64,000 nt of DNA from an uncultured Aquimarina sp. GTDB lineage: Bacteria > Bacteroidota > Bacteroidia > Flavobacteriales > Flavobacteriaceae. Each line of letters starts with the position of its first letter. Position 1 is the first letter of the stretch. The notes below the pieces were generated by a model. The model was given only the letters and a program-made list of their open reading frames with translations, searched no databases and was not told the DNA's origin. This document shows, one piece after another, positions 27,014-36,046 of the stretch. The stretch spans positions 124,001 to 188,000 of the forward strand of contig CANMLS010000001.1 in assembly GCA_947498785.1 (NCBI GenBank). The letters run 5' to 3'. The position numbers and the translations under genes were made by a program.

Positions 27014-28678
27014 ATGAAATCATCTCAAAAAATTAGAACTTTTCTGTCAATCCCTTTTTTTCTTTTTGCCTGTTTATCAATAGGAGCCCAAGGCTTAGAA
27101 AAAGATATAAATGATATTGTTTCTTCTATGTATACTACAGATGAACCAGGGATTTCAATATTAGTAGCAAAAGATGGGAAACCAATTTTTAGAAAAGCAT
27201 ATGGGAAAGCAAATCTAGAGCTAGATGTTGATTTGAAACCCGAAAATGTATTCGAGATAGGATCTATAACCAAACAATTTACAGCGGTAGCTATCTTAAT
27301 GCTAGAGGAACAAGGAAAGTTAAAGATAGAAGATAAAATCACAAAGTATATTCCAGATTACCCTACGAATGATAAAGTGATTACAATTCATCACTTATTA
27401 AACCATACCTCAGGTATAAAGAGTTATACAGGAATGGAGAATTTTATGGAGTTAACTAGAAATGACATGACTCCAAAAGAACTTATCGATGTTTTTAAAA
27501 ATGAACCTATGGATTTTGATCCAGGAGAAAAGTTCCTCTATAATAATTCTGGATATATATTATTAGGATATATAATAGAAGTGATTACAGGCAATACTTA
27601 TGAAAATTTTATAGAAAAGAATATTTTTGAAAAAATAGGTATGAATTCTTCTTATTATGGAAGTATGAAAGAACTTATTAAAAATAGAGCATATGGGTAT
27701 CAACAGAAAGATAAGGGATATGTGAATGCAGATTATCTTAGTTTGACGTTACCCTATGCAGCGGGTTCGTTAATGTCTACCGTGGACGATTTATTAAAAT
27801 GGCAGAATGCTATTAGTGCCAATACTTTTATAAAAAGGACGAGTTTAGAAAAAGCTATTAATGGCTCTACCCTTAACAATGGAGAGGAGATAAATTATGG
27901 CTATGGATGGGGAAAAACATCTATACAAGGGTCAAAAGGATATGCTCATAGTGGAGGTATTTTTGGGTACACTACTAACGGTATTTTTCTAGAGAATGAA
28001 AATATATATGTTATAGGATTAACAAATTGTAATTGTAAAAGAGTATCTGATATTACAAGAAGGGTAGCGGCTGTTGCTATTGGAAAGCCTATACCTAACA
28101 AAAAAGATGCAATTACTTTATCAGAAGATAAATTAAAAAAGTGGGTTGGAGCATATCAATTCGAAGAAAATGTAATTAGACATATTATCTTAAGAGATGG
28201 TCAACTCTATAGTTTAAGAGAAGATGAAGATTCTAGAGAGTTTAAAATATACCCAATGAAGGACGGTTCATTTATATTTGATGAAGGTACAATATCCTAT
28301 AACTTTTCGATGACAAAAGAAGGAAGAAGACAAACCATATTTAGATCGGGGGAAGAAAGTTTTAAAGGGAAAGGAATTGATAAAGCACCTCCAGCAGAGA
28401 AAAAAGCTATAAAAGTATCATCTGATATTCTGAAAACATACATAGGGAAATATGAACTACAACCAACATTTATTATAGATGTAACTGTAGAAGGAGATTC
28501 AATTTTTGCTCAAGCTACGGGACAACCTAAATTTGAAATTTTCGCAGAGACAGAACAACGGTTTTTTTTTAAAGTTGTACCTGCAGCAATTGTTTTTAGT
28601 AAAAACGATGAAGGAAAAGTAGAAAGCTTAACATTAAACCAAGGAGGAAGACAAATGCCCGCTAAGAAAATAGAATAA
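27014..28678 (+). CDS. Exported serine hydrolase, beta-lactamase/PBP4* family
   Basis: 554 residues with a signal peptide (ends SIGAQ). The class C beta-lactamase-like domain (about 30-365) has the nucleophile motif SITK at 84-87, the YNN motif (LYNNSGY) near 177, and HSGG (third motif, KTG equivalent) near 315. A C-terminal region of about 180 residues holds two DUF3471-like beta domains (LKKWVGAYQF and LKTYIGKYEL). It probably acts on peptidoglycan peptides or another D-amino-acid or ester substrate in the periplasm; beta-lactam resistance is not implied. Confidence 0.9.
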   Translation: MKSSQKIRTFLSIPFFLFACLSIGAQGLEKDINDIVSSMYTTDEPGISILVAKDGKPIFRKAYGKANLELDVDLKPENVFEIGSITKQFTAVAILMLEEQGKLKIEDKITKYIPDYPTNDKVITIHHLLNHTSGIKSYTGMENFMELTRNDMTPKELIDVFKNEPMDFDPGEKFLYNNSGYILLGYIIEVITGNTYENFIEKNIFEKIGMNSSYYGSMKELIKNRAYGYQQKDKGYVNADYLSLTLPYAAGSLMSTVDDLLKWQNAISANTFIKRTSLEKAINGSTLNNGEEINYGYGWGKTSIQGSKGYAHSGGIFGYTTNGIFLENENIYVIGLTNCNCKRVSDITRRVAAVAIGKPIPNKKDAITLSEDKLKKWVGAYQFEENVIRHIILRDGQLYSLREDEDSREFKIYPMKDGSFIFDEGTISYNFSMTKEGRRQTIFRSGEESFKGKGIDKAPPAEKKAIKVSSDILKTYIGKYELQPTFIIDVTVEGDSIFAQATGQPKFEIFAETEQRFFFKVVPAAIVFSKNDEGKVESLTLNQGGRQMPAKKIE

Positions 28679-28695
28679 AAGCGAATTAAAACTAT

Positions 28696-28749
28696 AAAGA
28701 AACTATACAGGTATAAGTAGCCATATAGTTAACCATGTATAGTTTCTTT
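28696..28749. terminator. Bidirectional terminator between serine hydrolase gene and miaE copy 2
   Basis: A 14-bp perfect stem, AAAGAAACTATACA (28696-28709) and TGTATAGTTTCTTT (28736-28749), is followed by TTT on the plus strand. The right arm is inside the last codons of the minus-strand miaE copy. Confidence 0.75.
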
Positions 28750-29313
28750 TTTACCATAATTTTGAATAAGCTTTCCTTCGAACTCTAACAAATCTTGCCA
28801 TTGTTTATCTACATCTATACCTTTACCATATTTACGGGCAAAACCAATAAATGTAGTATAATGACCAGCTTCGCTAACCATAAGGTCATGATAAAACTTA
28901 GACAATTCAGGATCTTTTATTTTTTCAGAAAGAAGTTTGAATCGTTCACAACTACGGGCTTCAATCATTGCAGAAAAAAGTAATCTACTTACTAATCCCT
29001 GTTGACGGCTTCCACCTTGCTTCACTTTATGTTTAAATAACTCATTTACATAACTATCTTTACGTTCACGACCGAGTTTATAACCGCGTTTCTTTATAAG
29101 TTCATGAACCATTTGAAAATGCTCTAATTCTTCTTGAGCCAGAATTAGCAAATCTGTGACTAGATCTTCATGTTCAGAATTTAGTGTAATTATAGTAATA
29201 GCATTGGTAGCGGCTTTTTGTTCACACCAAGCATGATCAGTAAGGATTTCTTCGATATTTGATTCTACCAGAGCAGCCCAACGTGGATCTGTGGCTAATT
29301 TTAAACCGAGCAT
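28729..29313 (-). CDS. miaE: tRNA-(ms2io6A)-hydroxylase-like protein, copy 2
   Basis: 194 residues, closely similar along the whole length to copy 1 at 16767-17348: LATDPRWAALVESNIEEILTDHAW here against LPTDPRWVNIVEKNIEEILTDHAY there. All diiron ligands are kept (Glu in DHAWCEQKA, EELEHFQMVH, EARSCERFKLL, SEAGHYTTF). A -7 element TACCTTTG is on the minus strand at 29343-29350, 30 bases upstream. Whether both copies act on tRNA, or one has another substrate, cannot be told. Confidence 0.9.
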   Translation of the reverse strand: MLGLKLATDPRWAALVESNIEEILTDHAWCEQKAATNAITIITLNSEHEDLVTDLLILAQEELEHFQMVHELIKKRGYKLGRERKDSYVNELFKHKVKQGGSRQQGLVSRLLFSAMIEARSCERFKLLSEKIKDPELSKFYHDLMVSEAGHYTTFIGFARKYGKGIDVDKQWQDLLEFEGKLIQNYGKKETIHG

Positions 29314-29472
29314 AATTATCTTTTTGAAGATTAGAAACAGAACAAAGGTACGTATTACGAATCATTAATCTTCCTTTGCAGCAAACGGATATCTATTGAA
29401 AAAGGTTAAACTACTTCCTTTGCAAAATAATAGTAACGAATATTTCAATTGATATGAATAATGAAAAATAGA

Positions 29473-30324
29473 CTAAGAATTTTTAGTAAGAAAATTATGT
29501 ATCATAAAAGAAGTTTGTAGTCCTTCTGGGTCCATTTTTAGATTTTCTGTTTCTTCAGTATGCTCTGCAAAAATTTCCATTTTTTCATTTTCATAATGAA
29601 TCAATTTCCATTCTTTATCATGATATTCTAATGAAGTAAGGTTTTCTATCCAATCCCCAGAATTCAGATAAAAACAAGATCCGTTCTTATTAGTATATTC
29701 CCTCATTTGTGGCTGATGAATATGCCCACAAACTACATATTGATATTCGTTTTTTACAGCAAGTTCGGCAGCAACATCTTCAAAGTCATTAATATACTTA
29801 ACAGCTTTTTTTACACTGTTTTTAATTTTTTTTGACAATGAGAATTTTTCTTTCCCAAACCGTATTAAAAACCAATTAATCAATTGATTTAAAACAATTA
29901 ACATGTCATATCCCCAGCCTCCCAATTTTGCTAACCACTTTGCGTTTTGTATAGAAGCATCAAAAACGTCACCATGAAAAAACCAAGCTTTTTTACCATC
30001 TAGTTCCAAAACGAGTTTGTCAACGAGTTTAAAATTTCCCATTTGTGTATCACTAAATTTGCGTAACATTTCATCATGATTCCCAGTAATGTATATGACT
30101 TCTGTTCCTTTTGATGCAAACGAGATGATTTTTTTAATGATTTTAAGGTGAGGCTTAGGAAAGTATCGTTTCCTGAATTGCCAGATATCTATAATATCAC
30201 CATTCAAAATTAGTGTTTTCGGTTTTATGCTATTTAAATAATTGAGAAGTTCTTTTGCATGGCAACCATATGTACCAAGATGGACATCAGAAATTACAAC
30301 AAGTTCTACAGTGCGTTTTTTCAT
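29473..30324 (-). CDS. Metallophosphoesterase, UDP-2,3-diacylglucosamine hydrolase-like
   Basis: 283 residues of the calcineurin-like phosphoesterase fold with all five metal motifs: DVHLG (14-18), GDIIDIW (about 41-47), GNHDE (about 81-85), HGDVFD (about 116), and GHIHQPQ (about 199). This matches the LpxH/LpxG-like group that cleaves UDP-diacylglucosamine in lipid A synthesis; the Bacteroidota members are often annotated so. It is cytoplasmic or peripheral to the membrane, with no signal peptide. Confidence 0.82.
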   Translation of the reverse strand: MKKRTVELVVISDVHLGTYGCHAKELLNYLNSIKPKTLILNGDIIDIWQFRKRYFPKPHLKIIKKIISFASKGTEVIYITGNHDEMLRKFSDTQMGNFKLVDKLVLELDGKKAWFFHGDVFDASIQNAKWLAKLGGWGYDMLIVLNQLINWFLIRFGKEKFSLSKKIKNSVKKAVKYINDFEDVAAELAVKNEYQYVVCGHIHQPQMREYTNKNGSCFYLNSGDWIENLTSLEYHDKEWKLIHYENEKMEIFAEHTEETENLKMDPEGLQTSFMIHNFLTKNS

Positions 30325-30616
30325 AAAAAATAGTATAGTATCACAAATTTAACTGTACTTGTTTTATAATATAATTACCTAATGATGAGCTTATTGTTAC
30401 CTGAATTTAATCATTTTGTCGATTTGTTATTAAAACATTAAAACTGAGCTGTTTTTAGGGATTTATGGGGAATATATATAGATCGTTTTTTAAGTAAGTG
30501 TTATGTACAAAATTAAAAATCTTTATTTAGAATATATTTTTTACCTAGTAAAAAATAAAACTTATAATAATACGTTAATTTCGTTAAAATAAAAACAAAC
30601 TCTTAAAACTAAAAAA

Positions 30617-33487
30617 ATGAAAAATGTATTTTACTTTTTACTTTTATTCAGTATTACGTTATCATATGGACAACCTCCAGAACCCAAAAGTGGGTATCGA
30701 TGGGTACTTTGGGATCAATATTCTGACGAATTTAATGGTACAGAATTAGATCGTTCCAAATGGAGAGATTCTTTCAGGGGTTGGAAAGGACGTTCTCCTG
30801 CAAAATTTGACCCCTCTACCATATCGGTAAAAGAAGGGAACATGCAGATAAGGAACAAAAAACTTACTACTCCAGATGGGCCATATACTATTGGAGGAGG
30901 TGCAGTTCAATCTCTGGAAAAAACCGCATATTTTGGTTATTATGAATGCAAGTTTAAAGCTTCGAGAATATCAATGTCGACCACGTTTTGGATGTCAAAT
31001 CAAAAAAGAGATATAATAGGTCCAACTAAGCTAAGTGGTGATTGTGCAAGGGATAAGTGGAGTCAAGAGCTTGATATCTGCGAAAGTATTGGAGGGAGGT
31101 TTAATGGTGGTTCTAAGTTTAGAACACAAATGAACTTTAATACACATTATCGTTATGTCGATTGTAATGGCGCTCCAGAAAAGTTTTATTCTGCTGGTAA
31201 TAATGCAGTAGAAGGAAACGGACAGGAGGCTAATGCTGATCTAGTTGGAAGTGAGTCCTGGGAAGATTTTCATACCTATGGATGTTATTGGAAAAATGAT
31301 AAAGTCGTTGATTTTTATGTAGACGATAATTTTGCAGGTACAGTTAATGTAAGAAGAGATGTAGTAGATTCACCATTTTCTAGACCAATGGGAATCAATA
31401 TGGTAACCGAAACTTATAACTGGGCAAAACCACATCCTACTGATGCTCAGTTGGCTAATAATGCAATTAACACTTCATACTATGACTGGATTCGTTCATA
31501 TAGATTGATTCCTATTTTTGATCCAGAATTTCAAAATGATAATAATAGACCCACAAAACCAGCTATATTCGAAGAAGAAATTAAGTGGAGTAATGCTCCT
31601 GTAGTGGATATAGCAAATAAAAAAGTTACCATACATTATGTGTATAAAGCAAATCTGGATCGTGACTTAGTGATTCATTTATATGATGCAAATCAAAATG
31701 AAGTCTTTTCAAAAAAGATAAACGCTCTAGAAGGATTTGGTAAAAATCAATATGTAGCTACAATAACTAATTCTCTTCCAGCAGGTAATTATTCTGTAGT
31801 GGCTGATATTCGTCCGGTAGGAGGTTCTGATGCACAGATCATAGCAAAAACTGATGGAAGTGTTCAACCTCCAACGAATGGAGATATTATAATTGGTAAC
31901 CCAACAGAAACAAATGCTACTTTAGATGGATGGAAATCTAATATGGTTATTAATGAAACAGATGTTTATACAAACAATACAGGAGCTGCACAGACTTTAA
32001 AGATCAAAGAATTTGCATTTTATGCATCAAGAAAAGGAGATCCAGTTACTCCTTTTATAGCAAAAGTAAATAGTGATAATGATTTTACCGTACTTGCTGT
32101 AGGAACTTCACGTTCTTCAACGGCTTATAATACTGGAGAAAATACTTTTACTTTTAATACAGGAACTGCCAAAGAAATAACTCTTGCTAGTGGAGAAACT
32201 ATAGCATCTGGTTTTCTTGATGCTAATGCAAATGGATCAGGCGGAAACATAGGGTCAGTTATTCCTTTTGATGATAATGCTTCGGCAGATCAGATTTGGT
32301 ATTCTGGAGGTACAAATGTTGATGATTCTGGTAATGTAACAGAAGGTTCTGCTCCCTCAGGTGGTTTAAATACAGTTACTACTCTGACAAGAAATTATCG
32401 TTATAAAATAGTATTGTCTGTTAAAGAAGAACCATCTGTAGCAGATTGTAGTGTAGCTCCTTCTGGTTTTACTGCATCAAGCATTACAAATAACTCTGTT
32501 ACTTTTTCATTTGATAATACTCCTACCGATAAAAGAACATTTGAGTTAAGAGCATTCCCTCAAGGAGAGTTTAATGGAGATATAAATACAGGAAGTATTG
32601 GTTTTGCATCTGCATCTGCTGGTAGTACAACAATTGGATTGAACAATTTAGAGGCGGATACTTCATATGATTTTGTATTCAGAGCATTGTGCAATGGAGA
32701 AACACCAACACCGTCTGCATTGATAACATTAGTCGAGACTACTTCAGGAGAAACACCTACTACGCCCGATACAATTATTCTAACACCTGTAAATGATGCC
32801 TATTTACAAGGTACTACTAACTATAATAATACTATTATTAGAATAGAAAACGGAAATAGAGTTGGGTATTTAATGTATGATTTATCAGGAATTAATGGAA
32901 CCATTACTGATGCTAAATTAAAGTTTACTGTTACAGGAGATGCTGGTAATGGAAATCTTAATGTTAATTTGGGAAATTCTAATAATTGGAACGAAACCAA
33001 TTTGTCTAATAATAACAAACCATCATCAGGAAGTTTATTGGGATCTATTAATAAAACATATACAATTGGTCAAACAGAAACAATTGATTTGCAGTCAGGT
33101 TCGATCTCTGGAGATTCTTTATCCCTGATACTTAGTACCACCTCAGGAAATGATTTTGCATTTGCATCAAAAGAAAACTCAGGAGTAACCGCTCCGCAAT
33201 TGGTGATTACATATCAATCTAGTAAGTTAGGAGTAAATGATATAAATTCTTTTGACCAAAAATCGTTATTATTTCCTAATCCAGCTGAAGATGTGATAAA
33301 GCTTTCTGGAATTTCTAAGAAAGCTATAGTAACTATTTCAGATATTTCAGGTAAAATCGTTAAGGTTCTTATCAAATCAGAGAAAAATGCAAGAGAATTA
33401 AACGTATCCAATCTTAAATCTGGGATGTATTTTGTCATTATACAAGAAGATCAGAATAAAAAAGTGCTAAGATTTTCAAAAAAATGA
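30617..33487 (+). CDS. Secreted GH16 glycoside hydrolase with carbohydrate-binding region and T9SS sorting domain
   Basis: 956 residues with a signal peptide ending SYGQ. The GH16 catalytic domain (20-300) has the signature QELDICES with nucleophile E151, D153 and acid/base E156. The context (SMSTTFWMSNQ, GINMVTETYNW) is nearer to agarase/porphyranase-type enzymes than to laminarinases, but the substrate is not certain. Downstream are a beta-domain (about 315-415), a jelly-roll-like region (420-610), a fibronectin-like domain (about 615-705), a CBM96/DNRLRE-like domain (about 715-865) and a type IX sorting domain (about 880-956: LLFPNPAEDVIKL, VTISDISGKIV, LKSGMYFVII). It is exported to the cell surface or medium. 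Confidence 0.9.
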   Translation: MKNVFYFLLLFSITLSYGQPPEPKSGYRWVLWDQYSDEFNGTELDRSKWRDSFRGWKGRSPAKFDPSTISVKEGNMQIRNKKLTTPDGPYTIGGGAVQSLEKTAYFGYYECKFKASRISMSTTFWMSNQKRDIIGPTKLSGDCARDKWSQELDICESIGGRFNGGSKFRTQMNFNTHYRYVDCNGAPEKFYSAGNNAVEGNGQEANADLVGSESWEDFHTYGCYWKNDKVVDFYVDDNFAGTVNVRRDVVDSPFSRPMGINMVTETYNWAKPHPTDAQLANNAINTSYYDWIRSYRLIPIFDPEFQNDNNRPTKPAIFEEEIKWSNAPVVDIANKKVTIHYVYKANLDRDLVIHLYDANQNEVFSKKINALEGFGKNQYVATITNSLPAGNYSVVADIRPVGGSDAQIIAKTDGSVQPPTNGDIIIGNPTETNATLDGWKSNMVINETDVYTNNTGAAQTLKIKEFAFYASRKGDPVTPFIAKVNSDNDFTVLAVGTSRSSTAYNTGENTFTFNTGTAKEITLASGETIASGFLDANANGSGGNIGSVIPFDDNASADQIWYSGGTNVDDSGNVTEGSAPSGGLNTVTTLTRNYRYKIVLSVKEEPSVADCSVAPSGFTASSITNNSVTFSFDNTPTDKRTFELRAFPQGEFNGDINTGSIGFASASAGSTTIGLNNLEADTSYDFVFRALCNGETPTPSALITLVETTSGETPTTPDTIILTPVNDAYLQGTTNYNNTIIRIENGNRVGYLMYDLSGINGTITDAKLKFTVTGDAGNGNLNVNLGNSNNWNETNLSNNNKPSSGSLLGSINKTYTIGQTETIDLQSGSISGDSLSLILSTTSGNDFAFASKENSGVTAPQLVITYQSSKLGVNDINSFDQKSLLFPNPAEDVIKLSGISKKAIVTISDISGKIVKVLIKSEKNARELNVSNLKSGMYFVIIQEDQNKKVLRFSKK

Positions 33488-33542
33488 TAAATAAATTAAT
33501 TTAAATGATTGATTATTAGAATCTAAGTTGATAAAATGTAAG

Positions 33543-33575
33543 AACCCCGGAATATATTTTCCGGGGTTAATTATT
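33543..33575 (+). terminator. Terminator hairpin after the GH16 gene
   Basis: A perfect GC-rich 10-bp stem, AACCCCGGAA (33543-33552) with TTCCGGGGTT (33559-33568), 6-base loop, followed by an AT-rich but not strongly T-rich tail. Confidence 0.8.
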
Positions 33576-33765
33576 TGTGTTGATATATTTAGGAATATAT
33601 AATTACCAATAAAATTTCGAAATTTCTTCTGTAATCTGTCTATATAGAGGGTTTATTCATCTCTATTATCTTGTAATTTAGTCGTTAAGAGTATGTGATA
33701 TGGGAAAAATTATTGCATTTAAACAAATTATTTAATTTGAAATTATTGGATAGAATTAAAAATAT

Positions 33766-36033
33766 ATGAAAAATTACCTCGCTTTAGCATTTATCTTTTG
33801 TTATTTATTGTCAAGTTGTACTAAGGAATCGTCTACTAAAAAAACTGATATACCCGAAACAAATACTGTGGAGTCTAAAATCGATAGTATTATTTCAAAA
33901 ATGACATTAGAAGAAAAGATCGGTCAAACCGCTCAACGGGGTAAATCTAGTCGAGTTAAAGAGTTACCTTTAGAACTTAAAGATGCTGTAAAAAGAGGAG
34001 AAATAGGTTCTTTTCTAAATATTATGGAAAAGGATGATGCTAAAGAATTACAGCGAATAGCAATAGAGGAGAGTCCAAATAAAATTCCTTTAATATTTGC
34101 AAGAGATGTTATTCATGGTTTTAAGACCATTTTTCCTATTCCATTAGGTCAAGCTGCTTCATTTGATGCTAATCTAGTACAAAAAGGAGCCAGAATAGCT
34201 GCTATCGAAGCTTCTACTTATGGTATTCGATGGACATTTGCTCCGATGTTGGATATATCACGAGATCCCAGATGGGGGCGCATTGCAGAATCAGCTGGAG
34301 AAGATCCATATCTGACAAGTATAATGGGAGAAGCTTATATCAAAGGTTTTCAAGGAAGTGATTTGTCTTCCCCAACTAGTTTGGCAGCTTGTGCTAAGCA
34401 TTTTGTAGGATATGGGGCAGCCGAAGGTGGGCGAGACTATAATACAGCAAACATCAATGAATTTTCTTTACATAACACATATTTGAGACCATTTAGGAAG
34501 GCTGTAAAAACAAAGGTAGCGACCTTAATGACCGGTTTTAATGAACTTAATGGGGTTCCGGCTTCAGGAAATGAATACCTTTTGAAAGAAGTATTGCGTA
34601 ATCAGTGGAATTTTGATGGATTTGTAGTAAGTGATTGGAACTCTATCATCGAAATGATTCCTCACGGATTTGCAGAAGATGAGTCAGCAGCAGCAGAAAA
34701 AGCAGCAAATGCAATGTTGGATATGGAAATGACAAGTACTTCATATCAGGATAACATGAAGGATCTAATAGAAGAAGGAAAATTCTCTGAAGAAAAATTA
34801 GACGAAATGGTTCGAAATATTCTTAGAATCAAATTCAGATTAGGATTATTTGACAACCCATACTTCGAACCTGAATCAAATGTATTGTATGCCAAAGATC
34901 ATCTGGACGCAGCTAAAGAAGCAGCAGAAAAAAGTATGGTATTACTTAAAAACGAAAAGCAAATTTTACCACTAGATGCTAAAAAAAGTTTAGCTATAAT
35001 TGGCCCTTTAGCAAATGCATCTCATGATCAATTAGGTACATGGACTTTTGATGGAGAAAAAACACATACAATTACTCCACTAACATCTTTTAAAGAAAGT
35101 AATAAAAATCCAATTTTATATAGCGAAGGTTTATCATATAGTAGAGATAAATCTAATAAAGGATTTAGTGATGCGATCAAAATAGCTCAAAATTCTGATG
35201 TTATAGTATTTTTTGGAGGTGAAGAAGCTATATTATCTGGAGAGGCTCATAGTAGGGCAAACTTAAATCTACCAGGAGAACAAGAACAACTCATTAATGA
35301 ACTTCATAAAACCGGAAAACCAATAGTATTGGTATTAATGGCAGGTAGACCAATTACATTGGGTAACATTATTGATAAAGTAGATGCTGTATTATTTGCT
35401 TGGCATCCAGGAACAATGGGTGGCCCTGCATTACTGGATATACTTACTGGTAAAACTTCGCCATCAGGACGATTACCAATAACCTGGCCTAAAGAAGTAG
35501 GTCAAATTCCAATTCACTATAATCATAAAAACACAGGACGTCCTACAATTCCTGAAGAATTTGTTCAAATGGACTCTATACCTATAGGAGCTTGGCAAAG
35601 TTCACTGGGAAATACATCTCATTACCTGGATCTGGGATATTTACCAGAATACCCATTTGGATATGGTCTTACATACAGTAATTTTGAATATTCTGAGGTT
35701 AAAATCTTATCTAACGAAATTAAGGATGATAGGCCAATTATAATAAATGCAAAAATTACGAATACAGGAAATATGAAGGCAGAGGAGGTCGTACAATTGT
35801 ATTTTAGAGATATGGTTGGAAGCATAACTAGACCAGTAAAAGAATTGTTGAGATTTAAGAAAATTGAACTCGAACCAGGAGCCTCAAAAATTGTTGATTT
35901 TGTGTTTACTAAAGACGATATTTCGTTTTATGGCCCTGACAAAAAGTGGGTTTTAGAACCTGGTAAATTCAAATTATGGGTTGCACAACATGCTTTAGAT
36001 AATACGCATGAGTTAGAATTTATTATAGAATAA
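33766..36033 (+). CDS. GH3 beta-glycosidase lipoprotein
   Basis: 755 residues of the periplasmic BglX type, with a lipoprotein signal (LLSSCTKES, Cys at about 18). The GH3 N-terminal barrel holds the active-site region ACAKHFVGYGA and the nucleophile Asp in GFVVSDWNS near 292. A C-terminal alpha/beta domain (PLDAKKSLAIIGPLA, about 405 on) and a fibronectin-type III-like domain (AEEVVQLYFRD, about 670) follow. It releases terminal beta-linked sugars, typically glucose, from oligosaccharides. It stands 13 bases before the GntK-Gnd fusion, so it starts a run with the gluconate genes. Confidence 0.93.
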   Translation: MKNYLALAFIFCYLLSSCTKESSTKKTDIPETNTVESKIDSIISKMTLEEKIGQTAQRGKSSRVKELPLELKDAVKRGEIGSFLNIMEKDDAKELQRIAIEESPNKIPLIFARDVIHGFKTIFPIPLGQAASFDANLVQKGARIAAIEASTYGIRWTFAPMLDISRDPRWGRIAESAGEDPYLTSIMGEAYIKGFQGSDLSSPTSLAACAKHFVGYGAAEGGRDYNTANINEFSLHNTYLRPFRKAVKTKVATLMTGFNELNGVPASGNEYLLKEVLRNQWNFDGFVVSDWNSIIEMIPHGFAEDESAAAEKAANAMLDMEMTSTSYQDNMKDLIEEGKFSEEKLDEMVRNILRIKFRLGLFDNPYFEPESNVLYAKDHLDAAKEAAEKSMVLLKNEKQILPLDAKKSLAIIGPLANASHDQLGTWTFDGEKTHTITPLTSFKESNKNPILYSEGLSYSRDKSNKGFSDAIKIAQNSDVIVFFGGEEAILSGEAHSRANLNLPGEQEQLINELHKTGKPIVLVLMAGRPITLGNIIDKVDAVLFAWHPGTMGGPALLDILTGKTSPSGRLPITWPKEVGQIPIHYNHKNTGRPTIPEEFVQMDSIPIGAWQSSLGNTSHYLDLGYLPEYPFGYGLTYSNFEYSEVKILSNEIKDDRPIIINAKITNTGNMKAEEVVQLYFRDMVGSITRPVKELLRFKKIELEPGASKIVDFVFTKDDISFYGPDKKWVLEPGKFKLWVAQHALDNTHELEFIIE

Positions 36034-36046
36034 CCTCTCTACAGAA

